Shown: piece by piece, positions 54,256-64,000 of the stretch
How the letters are laid out: each line of letters begins with the position of its first letter
How positions within the stretch are numbered: the first letter of the stretch is position 1
Origin: Cephalotrichum gorgonifer
Lineage: Eukaryota > Ascomycota > Sordariomycetes > Microascales > Microascaceae
Direction of reading: 5' to 3'
Assembly: GCA_900312665.1 (NCBI GenBank)
Contig: ONZQ02000001.1
Coordinates: 4,539,902 to 4,603,901, forward strand
Length of the DNA stretch: 64,000 bases
Translations under genes and position numbers: made by a program
The notes under the pieces: generated by a model
Database searches by the model: none
Told to the model about the DNA's origin: nothing
What the model saw: only the letters and a program-made list of their open reading frames with translations

Positions 54256-56222
54256 ATGTCGACCCTGGTAGACGAACTCCTCCAAGACTTCGAGGATTTA
54301 GGCTCCGACGAGGAGATCACAAACGATGGCGCCTTCGAAGGTGATGAGTCGCCCGCGGCGAACGGCCTCATGGGCGACATGAGCGAGGGGGATGGCGATG
54401 ATCAGGAAGACGAGATAATGGAAGATGCGACAGATGAGGCCAAGGCCGTGGGCGAGATGGACGACGCGGAGGAAGCCAAGACGAAGGTTGAGAAGATGAA
54501 GCTCGGCGTAGTAAAAGACGTCCGGAGCGTGGCCACACTGATGGACAAGTTGGCCCCCATTCTCGAGGTAAGCATAATTACTCCCTCCCCCCCTTTCTCC
54601 TTGTGTTTCCGTTCCCTTGCGGACTACAAGAATTTCGGATCGTTCGTTTACAACCTCTTTTTTATTATCGAACACCAGCCCTGACATCGCGGGTCCAACC
54701 ACTGTAGAAAATCGAGAAATTCCGGTCCCAGGACCAGTCGAACGATGTGGTCGGAAACGTCGAGGACCACCCCGAGTACCACCTTCTAACGCAGTCGAAC
54801 GGCCTGTCGACACATATCGATAGCGAGATCGTCCTGGTCCACAAGTTCATCCGAGATCACTACTCGGTCAGATTCCCCGAACTCGAAACCCTAATCAGCA
54901 ACCCGCTCGAGTACTCAAAGGTCGTCGCCATCCTGGGTAACGGGCCCTTTGACCCCGAGGGCATCAAGAGGCTGCAAACTTCCACAGACAACCCTTTCCA
55001 GATGACGCTGCGGTCCGTCCTCGACGGCCCGTCGCTCATGATTGTCACCGTGGAGGCGACGACAACGAAGGGCCAAGAGATGAGTCAGGAGGCGCTGAAC
55101 CGGGTATACAATGCCTGCAGGATGGTCGTGTCGCTCGACAAGGCCAAGGAGACCCTCACGGAATACGTCCAGTCGCGCATGAACATATTCGCACCCAACC
55201 TTACAGCCCTGATCGGATCTCTCACGGCCGCGCAGCTCCTCAACGCGGCCGGCGGCCTTACCGGCCTCTCCAAGACGCCCGCCTGTAACATCGCGGCTTG
55301 GGGTTCAAAAAAGCAGGCTACGGCCGGTCTGGCGACCAACGTTGGTATACGGCAACAAGGCTTCATCTACCACTCCTCGCTCATAAGCGGCATCCCCAGC
55401 GACCTAAAGCGGCAGGCCATGAGGATCGTGTCGGCAAAGTTGGTGATGGCGGCCAGGGTAGATCGCATCCACGAAAGCCCAGACGGCGTTATCGGTGAGG
55501 AACTTAGATCCGCCTGCCTCGACCGCCTCGACAAGCTCACCGCGCCGCCGCCCAACAAGGGCCAGCGCGCTCTCCCGGCGCCAGACGAGAAGCCGTCCCG
55601 CAAGCGTGGTGGCCGACGGGCGCGGAAAGCCAAGGAGGCGACGGCCATGACGGATCTCCGCAAGGCGCAGAACAGGATGGCGTTCGGCAAGGAGGAGAAG
55701 GAGGTGGGCTACGGCACGGGTGAGGGGACGGCCGGCCTCGGCATGATCGGCCAGAACAACGACGGCCGCATCCGCGCGCTGCAGGTCGACCAGCGCACGC
55801 GGGCGAAGCTTAGCCAGAAGCACAAGGGGTGGGGCGGCGCGACGCCGGTCGGGGGGCTCTCGTCCTCACTCCGGGGCTTCAACGCGGCGAGCTCGAACAT
55901 GGACCTCCGCGGGAAGGGGCTGCGGACGTCCGGGGTGGGGAGCACCATCCCCGGGGGCGGGGCCGGGACGGCGTCCTCGCTCACGTTCACGCCGGTGCAG
56001 GGGCTGGAGCTCGTCGACCCCAAGGTGCGCGAGCAGCTCAACAGGAAGCGGAAGGCGGACGAGGACCGCTGGTTCAAGGGCGGGACGTTTACGCAGGTCG
56101 GGGGCCAGTCGTCAACCGGGGCTGGTGCCGGCGGCTTCAAGGTGCCGGACCTGCCGCCGAACAAGAGGGTGGATACAGGGGCCAGGAAGATGCTGCCTCC
56201 TCCCGCGCCTGTCAAGAAGTGA
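54256..56222 (+). CDS. PRP31: PRP31, U4/U6 snRNP-associated splicing factor
   Basis: Two exons, 54256-54567 and 54708-56222, phase 0, giving 608 residues. The intron (GTAAGC...TGTAG) is 140 nt. The start MSTLVDELLQDFEDLGSDEE leads into an acidic N-terminus. Exon 2 opens KIEKFRSQDQSNDVVGNVED. The NOP domain is evident in APNLTALIGSLTAAQLLNAA, GGLTGLSKTPACNIAAWGSK and GFIYHSSLISGIPSDLKRQA (about 260-350). A basic nuclear-localisation-like segment RKRGGRRARKAKE and the Prp31 C-terminal block DLRKAQNRMAFGKEEKEVGYG follow. Prp31 binds the U4 5' stem-loop with Snu13 and bridges U4/U6 to U5 in the tri-snRNP. Its C-terminal Gly/Ser-rich extension explains the greater length than the yeast protein. 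Confidence 0.95.
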
Positions 56223-59172
56223 GGGATGGGTAGGGAATCGTGGCGGCAGGTATACCTTTGGGAAAGGAAGGGGGAAGCGGAGTGGGTGGGCTTGGGGATG
56301 ATTTTCTAAGACTTTTACTTGTACACATCATAGATACCGGCGCAAAGGCAAAGGCAATGGCAAAGGCGGAGGGATGGACAGCGGTTGTGGTGTCTACATA
56401 ATTCTTGATAGAACCACCATACAAGAACAACATTTGTTTTCAGGAACCATGGGAGCTGGCCAACGTGTTGGCGATACATGTACAGTGAAGTGAAGCAACT
56501 ATAAGGGTCTCTTGCAAACATGTACCCATTACGCGTAGTTATAATTACTCCCCGGGTGTCGCCTGCCCGTCAGGGAATTTGTTCGACCAATCTGGAATAC
56601 TTGCGGACTGAATGTTATTACTGCGTTACTCGTAATACTCATTGGAACCGCGTGCCCATTCCCCATGCGGATAATTCCAATTCGGAAAGCGGACGGACGC
56701 AGGCAGGAACCCAATACCAACCAGCACAAGCCCAATAATATATCGTGAACCATGGTTCCGTTCCTGCGCACTGAAACGAAACAAACCCGCTCCATAGTGG
56801 GCCAACTTCAAAACGTGAGGGAACCACGTCGTCTCAGGAAGGCCAGGGCGAATGAAAATGGCCGAGGGCAAGGGGCGGTTCCTGTTCTTTAATTATCCTG
56901 TTACACGTTCCGCCTCCGCCTCCACCTCCACCCTCCGCACTCTCAATCTCCACCCACCCCTTTCCGGAGCAAGGACCCTTAATACTTGCTGTACCGAGTA
57001 ATTAGTTACACTTGTTCTTTTTTTCTTTCGAACACGTACACAGACACACACACTCTCTCTCTCTGTGTGTGTCTCCCTTTTGTGTACGTGTACAAGTAAG
57101 CCACCTTCATGGCACACGACACATACTCGTATAGCGCCTAGTGGGTTCACGCCCGCCCGGCTCCGCCCCGAGCCCCGCTCCCCTTACTCGCAATCCAAAA
57201 TGCTATATCGGAACATGTGGGGATAATACTTTGGTGTCCTTTTACCGAGGGGAGGAACTACATTCGCCGGCCGGTAGATCAGGGATGGACGGGCACGGCA
57301 ACGAACGCGTAGACGGGCGGCGTGACCCTTGCCTTGCAGAGCATACGACTCTTTTTTTTTCCCGCCCCCCTCCCGCCCTGCCTTCTTCTTCCGTCTCATA
57401 TTTGTGCCGTGGAGATCGCGGGGGGAGGATTGTTACAACCCCCCCTCCAGAAGCATGGTGATCCCGTCTGACCAAATTCGGAAGAGAGGGGGAGGGAGCG
57501 CCGGATTGGGAAATGGAGAGAGGGCAAAAGACGGGATGAGGGTTGTCCGAAGGGGTCGAGGGTTCGCAAATCATCTCGGGGGACTTGCGAGAACAGTTTG
57601 CGCCCGCCTTTTTTTTTTTTGTAATTGTGGAACCATTCCAACTTGCTCAAGCTTTGATAGCGGCCGGGATAAAGGCCCGAGCTGGGGGTTCTGTCCCCGG
57701 CTCTCCCTGGTCCCCGACTGGAAATGGGCAGGGTCCAGGGACCCTTTTTTTTTTTCTTTCGGCTGGGCTGACCTGACCGCGCGGCGAATGTGAGGCTATG
57801 TTTTTCAAAGCTAGAGCGAGTAGGAACTCGGCGGCTCTCGGTGCCTACCCTTGCACCGAAGACCCTTAAGGGTCACACTCAAAATCACTATCGCCCGAGT
57901 CCCCCGACACCACTCCCCCTTCCCCCTGGCCCTGTCCCCCTCCATTCGGCTCTCCCATGCTCATGCCATACGAGTGCGTCGCGTGCATGGATGGCCTCGG
58001 CTGATCGGGCGATCCTCTATTCTCGCGTGTCCTCACCGAACCACTTGAAACGACACATCCGAGGCGGCACGCAGGGTTACCGAAAGCAGCGACATGAGGG
58101 CTTCCAGGGTCCCTCGAATGAGATGGGAACAGGAGAACCCTCGTCTTGGCGTCGCTCCCGCGCTTTGCGTTCAGACCCCCTTTCGCAATCTCGACCCATT
58201 CCGTGTACCCCTGTTTTTTTCCCATCACATGCCGCACGCACGCACCCTTCCATTTGTGTTCTGGAAGCGACAGCCCCCGGGCAGGCCAGATCCCTCCCCC
58301 TTGTCGTTGTGTTGCGTTGCGTTCGGCGCGCCCGGTTAATAATAGACCTGGAGCCAGGGAGAGAGGTGGGAGTGATACTCAGATCAGTACCATGTCGGGG
58401 GACGGGGACCCTGGTATTACATGAAATCTTTGTACCAGGGTCGAACGTCCTTGTCAAGTAAGGGTCAGCAGTGTTAGATAGCCCACGCGACCGATCGCCA
58501 GCGAACGGGGGCAATCAGGCAGGGTAGGAAGCCATTGCAGGAGTACCATGTCGCAGCAATAACAGGTACCTCCACCGGTCAACCACCGGTCGGATCATGG
58601 GGTTTCCATTCCACCCGTCCCGATGCGGCTGAGATGTCGAGAAAGAGAGAGGAGAACGAAGGCAAGAGACACGCGAAGATGAGAGAGATGCTGCCTTGAT
58701 TTTCAGGATTATGACGACATTGATATCGTATCGACAGATAGAGCCGGTAACTCGTACTTGTACTCGTATGCACGATATGTATAACGGCAAGTGGCAATAG
58801 TAATAAGTGGCAATGGCAATGGGAATTGCAACGCCAAATGGCAATACTGGGCCATGACAAAGACGAACCCCGATGTGGATCCAGCCAGATCTTGGATCGA
58901 AAAGGAAAAAACCGGCGTTGGGAGAAAGGGTTCTCGCTCCACAAGGGACGCGATAGCACAGGACAGGGGGGCGGATGTGACGGGGGAGACGGAGGAAAGG
59001 AAGGAGCAGGTGAGCGCTAGACACTGACAACCAATCTTGGCGTTGTGCTGGTTGGAGGATATCATGCAACGTGTGGTACACAACACCCTGCGAGCACCAC
59101 ACTTGGGAGTAATCCATAATACAAGTACTCGCCAATCCTGGCCGGACAGTCCATTCCATATCGCAGGGTCCT

Positions 59173-59197
59173 AGTCCCAGTCCCAGTCCCAGTCCCA
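59173..59197. repeat. AGTCCC hexanucleotide repeat
   Basis: Four tandem copies of AGTCCC in gene-free DNA; another period-6 tract. Confidence 0.9.
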
Positions 59198-59250
59198 TTG
59201 CCGTTTTTGGTCGAGAATTTCTGTGGGTCGTTTAGCATGATGGTGGTGGT

Positions 59251-59278
59251 GTACGAGTAAGAGTATGAGTACGTACTC
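59251..59278. repeat. Imperfect tandem of GAGTA words
   Basis: GTACGAGTA, AGAGTA, TGAGTACGTACTC occur in immediate succession, keeping a 6-bp spacing between GAGTA cores. It shows decay of a GAGTAC hexamer array. Confidence 0.75.
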
Positions 59279-62200
59279 TATTATTGTTATAGCTGGATCA
59301 TGTATTTCATCCATGAAGTATAATAATTTAAAAGAAGGGACATTACTTGTAAAGCTATTAATATCAAGCTTGTCAAGTACTCGTACGTACGCAGGGTCCA
59401 TCCATTATCCACTTCCCTACTTGTTGTATATCCGCCAAAAGTGAAGTACAAGAACCACCTGGTTGTGCCTGCAGTGGTGCGTTGTGAGCATATATCATCA
59501 AAGCCAATTGGCACCATCCTGCAAGAGCACATCGAGTGCAGGAAGAAGTGGTGCGGCGAGTCCACCCGTACAAGTAATACGGGTACGTACAAGTATGGTG
59601 CCAACCAGCACACCAGCGCCAGTCGACGTCGACGTCGAGGGGGGACCCGGAGAAGCGTTCTTCAGCAGGGCAGTGCATGTATACTCGCACACTAGTCGTT
59701 TCGGTGTCCTTAGCCGGTGCCTGATAAACAGATGGAAGAGAGGTGGGCACGGAGTACTCCGGATGGTGGACCCGACTATACCCAGCCCGACAAGGGTACC
59801 CCCCCCCCTCCCCCGGAGTCTCCACTCTGTAATCCTCGTACTAATCTACTTGCATATACTCGTACTCCATCCATCCTTACTCGTACATGCAGCGGCCGAG
59901 ACCAAGACCGAGACAGCGGAGGATACTTGTGTAGCGGGGCAGGGGACCCGAACCTTGCAGCGCCCGCCCTGCTTGCTTACTAGCAGCTCGATTGTGGGGC
60001 GGGCGACGACGACCTGACCTGGGACGCGCTAGTAATTCTTGAGCAGTTACTACTCGTACTACTCGGACTTGGACTTGTGCTCAGTAGCCTGGTCCCTGGT
60101 TTCCTCCTGAGCCGAACTTGTATCAGATGGTATGTTCGCCACCGTGACTCACCCGTCCACTGTTTTTCCCAATGGGACATGGGACATGCATGGGACATGC
60201 ATGGGCCCCATCGTGAGGTCTGGAGACGCGCCCGCTTTTGGGGGATCCCTCCCCCCCTTCCCATTCCATAGCCGCTCGATCCGTATCGTACCTGTAGACC
60301 TGTGTAGCTGTCTCACACGCCGACCCCCGAGAAACTAGCGACCACCACTTCCTGCGTATACTCGAACGGGAGAGTATGGGGACGGAGGAGTTGCCCAAGG
60401 GGGCTACCCTTGGTGATCCCAGCTGGTTCCAACCTGGCTCTCACGGATAATCCCTGACCATGACTGATTTGCACGTCGTGCCAGACAGACAACGGAAAAA
60501 ATACAGAGAGAATACCTGATAGGACAGAGGAGAGTGATCTCCTAGCTTCCCCCGGGGTTCCCCATCCCGTGGGCAGGTTTCAAGGGATTGATGAGCCTGG
60601 TCTAGAGCAGAGCAGATGTCAGAAAGCGGCTCGCCGCCAGCAGGTTCTGCCAGGCCACCGCCCGACTCAGCACGGCTCCAGGGTCAGTTGCGCTCCATCC
60701 CCCGATCCCGCCACGATGGTTGCAACAGCGAATAACTACAGCTACCCGTAGGATATACGTTGCAGGATGGGCATCGGGGTGGTGTGGGCGGTTCCTTGTA
60801 GGGTTTGGTCTGGTCAAGCATGGTGGTTAGGTACGTACGATGGAGGGTACCAGCTACGCCGTGGATGTACACGCTACTCATGCTTAGCCCGCACGCTGTC
60901 GAAACGCCGCGTGGAGGGCGGTGCTATTACCGGTACTTGTAACTCAGGATCGAGAAAATAAGTGGTTCCGAAGGCCCACCACCCATCATCACAAGCACTT
61001 ACTGGACGACGAGTTTCTCACCTTCCCTCCCTCCTACGTACTATTCCGAAGAAGTATCCCGAGCCGCTTCCGATTGGGACGAGGGGGTGGGAACCGAAAG
61101 AAAAAAAAAAGGGAAAGATCGGAACCGAGGTCCCCTAACCTAAGGTACGACATGCCATCCTCTGTGAGTGTGGTCTTTATACCACATCCTCGCTCGCAGC
61201 TTCCATTTGCGCCAAGGATGAACCCATAATGGAAGTTACCAGCGGTTGCTGTTTGTACCTGTAGACCTCCCCCCCCATGCCCTCGGCCAATGAAGAATCG
61301 CCATCACAAGCTAAACTGGCCACCCATTCCGACGGGAGAGGGAAAGCGCTGGACCCTGCATGTGAAGTAGCCAGGACGATCGCCATTCCTCGTACATGGA
61401 ATCACTAGTGCTTGTCGGTACGAGTACAAGGTAGCCAGCAGTCCTGACACCCTCTCCGGGAAAGGGTGTCTGATAAACGAGACAAAGGGTGGGCGATGAG
61501 TGAGTGGCATCGTCTCTTGCTGTCTTTCTTGAGTACTGTGCTCGTATCCTAGGGAAGTTCGAAGAATAGCAGTGTGGTTAGTCATCCTCGTCGAGCTGGA
61601 GCGGGACACGATGGATCGAGAAAGATGCCGCCCCCATCCATCTCATCACAGTACCATAGAATCAGATCATCACATTCCATCCATCACATTCCATCGTACA
61701 TGTACAAATACACAGATCCCACCCGTCCACCTATGTGACAGCCGTCGTAGACAAGTACCGATACTTATTCGAGAAAATAAACCCCTGCCATCGTACAAGT
61801 ACACTACTTGCACCGTACCTGTACTACATAACTGAATCGGTGCAAGCACGATGCAGCCCACGCCATCCCCGGCTGGTCGTACATATTTGTTCGGATCATG
61901 GTCTGCTTAGCGTGCCCGATCTTCCCGATTATTGGCCGAACAGAGGGTCCCTGATGACGTCTCCACTGCAGCCCTGCCCCTCGACGATACAAGCTCACAC
62001 CTGGGACTTGTCGAACAGGGTCCGCGGGATGCAGAGTTTGAACGACAAGGAGGGCGTGGGCGACTCAGGCGGAACCCACCTTCCTCTCCTCCCCGCCCCG
62101 CCCTTCAATTGCTGCGAGTCGTACCTCACCTCCTCAAGCTCTCTCCCAATCCATCCTGCCCTAGCGAGGAAACATTTTTGGACAAAAACCCACCCCACCC

Positions 62201-63046
62201 CAAATTCCCGGCTTTTTGTCTTGGTTACTGAGTAGCGCCTAGGGAAAACGTCCGAGACAGGCCTAGAGGTATTTAGCTCTGCAGGAGCAAAAAGGAAAGA
62301 AAATGCGACTGACAAGCTCGACGACGCCCGCGCAGTCATCATACCTAAAGTAACCAGATCAACTCGTGTCATCTATCAGACGTGTCGTCGTGGCGACCAT
62401 GCGTGTAAATAAATCCAAGCCCCCTTTCCTTACGCGGCAGTCGGAGAAACATTTTCGTACGGAAGGCATTACAAGGCACGATAGATTCGTGGCGGCCCAC
62501 ATCCGCAAGGGTCGTAACTCGTACGAACACATTAAGGGAATGGGAGACCAGTGTCGCGGGATCCGGCAGAGCATCCAAGTCAACCCAGATTTGGGGTTCA
62601 AGCGGGTGAGCGGGTCGAGCAATAGCGGATCCCTCGGACTAGTGCGAGGACTAGTAGTGTAGGGTAGTTGACGGAGGGCGCTATTCAGCAACTTGGTGGT
62701 TTGCGCCAGTATCCGGCACTCAAACTCGTGCTCTTGTCTACCCGAATGCAGACGCCTCCCTACGCAGATGTGGACGGGGCGGCCGCTTTCGCTAGTGCTT
62801 GGTATTGTTGAGAGGGTGGTACGGAGTTGGTGCTCCACCATGCCCGTCAAGCAAGCATAGCTGGATAATTATCCGTCGAACACCAATACATGACATCAGC
62901 ATGACAGGGGAGGCGCACGCAAACCCGCCCTTTGTGACCAATCGTAAACACCGATTGCCAGTCTGCCCTTGATTTCCCCCCTCTCTCCTCCATGGCACGA
63001 CCACTCCCGTCCCCCAATTGGAGCTTGGCTTAAGGTACAGCTGTGG

Positions 63047-63064
63047 TGTGTGTGTGTGTGTGTG
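63047..63064. repeat. (GT)n microsatellite
   Basis: Nine GT dinucleotides in tandem within gene-free DNA. Confidence 0.9.
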
Positions 63065-64000
63065 GACTGTTGGCGTCGGGGATAAAGCTTGCTTGTGCGT
63101 TCGTGGAGCAAGGTAAGTCGACTCCGAGTACGAGCATGCAGGTGGAAAGCGCGACCAGGTCCCCGCATGGGAGTTTGCTGATCTCCAAGCGGCAAGTGCA
63201 ACTTCTCGTATGGAGAAGTGGGAAGATGGCTCACTCGTATCATGGGCATTCCTGTTTATCAGCATGCCGCCATCAATCGGGTTAGTGATGCACTTCCCAG
63301 GAGGCCCTCGGTGTGTGCGTAGTAGGCCTAGTCGAGCTGTGTCGAACTCTCATGGCCTTGCACGAGGACGAACTTGGGCCGTACCCATAAAACATCCAAT
63401 GATGCTGCCAGACCCACGAGTAGTGCCATGGGTACAAATACAAGTGTACAGCTACGAAGGCTACGACGACTACGAGTACGAGCACGTCCGGACCCTTACA
63501 AACATGGGAAGGACGCCCTAACGAAAGGTGAGGTGAATTGAAAATGATGACGAGCATCTTCTTTACCGAGAATGTCGCACCTCTTCCTCGCACTTACCTC
63601 ATAATTAACCCCGGCATGGTGGTAATGTGGAGAGAGGGGTTCGCTGCTTGTGGTCTGCTGCCAGAACATCCGGTTTCCTGGATTGTGGAAAAAAAAAAGG
63701 TATGGTAGGGATGTCGAGGTATGAGGTAATCGTGCCTGCATTGAAGCCCTCGCAGCCCCTCCCTCCACAACCTGGCTGCGGGGGGGAGGGAAGGGGAGGG
63801 GGTGAGAGGGGGGTGGTGGTTTCCCTCGTGTTGGCGAACCTGACCTTCCAGGGCAGTGGCCAGGACAGGAATTGAATTGGAGACCACGTGATGAAGAGTT
63901 ACTTGTATACTTGCAGCTCTCCGCTGAAGCCGGCGGCCGCTCCTCCGGTCATTCCGGAGTTTCCCTGCGAGAACTAGTATCCGGAAAATAGCACCGGGGG

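Larger units (their letters stand above)
56223..64000. other. Gene-free stretch dense in GTAC words and short repeats
   Basis: About 7.8 kb to the window end. Frames up to about 220 codons occur on both strands but none shows family motifs, splice structure or the codon bias of the genes here. It has the highest concentration of TACTCGTA/TACAAGTA words (for example 58750-58769, 59251-59278, 59375-59391, 59565-59595, 61424, 61795, 63468-63482), a CA/CT-rich tract near 57040-57075, an AGTCCC hexamer repeat (59173-59197) and a (GT)n run (63047-63064). The first few hundred bases should be the PRP31 3' UTR. Confidence 0.6.

Noticed and set aside
57790..58461. 223-codon plus-strand frame
   Set aside because: Compositionally random; no start context or homology-like motif; inside the gene-free 3' stretch.
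62359..62850. 163-codon minus-strand frame
   Set aside because: No recognisable domain and no splice-supported extension.
1..64000. Transposons, RIP-degraded repeats, CRISPR arrays, dispersed 5S rRNA
   Set aside because: No transposase or reverse-transcriptase motifs, no terminal repeats, no AT-rich TpA-biased blocks typical of RIP, no regular repeat-spacer array, and no 5S-like sequence were found on reading.

Overview
The window is nuclear DNA of a filamentous ascomycete (Pezizomycotina, most likely a Sordariomycete). This is inferred from short GT-AG introns, C/G-ending codon preference, fungal-specific families (a C2H2/Zn2Cys6-type regulator, an NLR-like STAND protein, an alanine/glycine-rich DUF3824-like protein) and close-looking versions of fungal NPR3, SFT2, CLF1 and PRP31. 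I cannot name the species. Three runs of N (788-858, 16824-17136, 30397-30626) show a draft assembly, and one of them is flanked by a perfect 74-bp duplication that looks like unmerged contig ends.

Layout. 0.9-4.3 kb: large protein with a long disordered N-terminus and a C-terminal class I methyltransferase domain (+). 4.9-7.4 kb: NPR3, a GATOR1/SEACIT subunit (-, three exons). 8.8-10.2 kb: ethanolamine/choline kinase (+, two exons). 10.2-16.7 kb: no recognisable gene. 17.2-21.3 kb: five-exon zinc-finger regulator (+). 23.2-24.8 kb: bHLH factor of Rtg3/MITF type (-). 24.8-31.4 kb: mostly gene-free, with weak coding-like blocks near 28.1-29.0 kb. 31.4-32.8 kb: SFT2 Golgi membrane protein (+, four exons). 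37.1-39.6 kb: La-motif (LARP/Sro9-type) RNA-binding protein with a broken frame or a tiny intron (+). 42.2-46.0 kb: STAND/NLR-type protein with alpha/beta-hydrolase, NB-ARC and TPR parts (+, at least five exons). 47.5-49.6 kb: DUF3824-like Arg/Gly/Ala-rich protein (+). 51.2 kb: tRNA-Lys(CUU). 51.6-53.7 kb CLF1 (-) and 54.3-56.2 kb PRP31 (+): two spliceosome factors in divergent arrangement. 56.2-64.0 kb: gene-free.

The housekeeping genes serve nutrient signalling (NPR3), phospholipid synthesis (ethanolamine kinase), Golgi traffic (SFT2), translation/mRNA binding (La-motif protein) and splicing (CLF1, PRP31). The one clear accessory/defence-type gene is the NLR-like locus. The least explained signal is at sequence scale: gene-free DNA is strewn with short words built from GTAC separated by two bases (GTACGAGTAC, GTACAAGTAC and their complements), often tandem or in perfect palindromes. 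They are rare inside genes. The same spaces carry other period-6 repeats and long G:C homopolymers.
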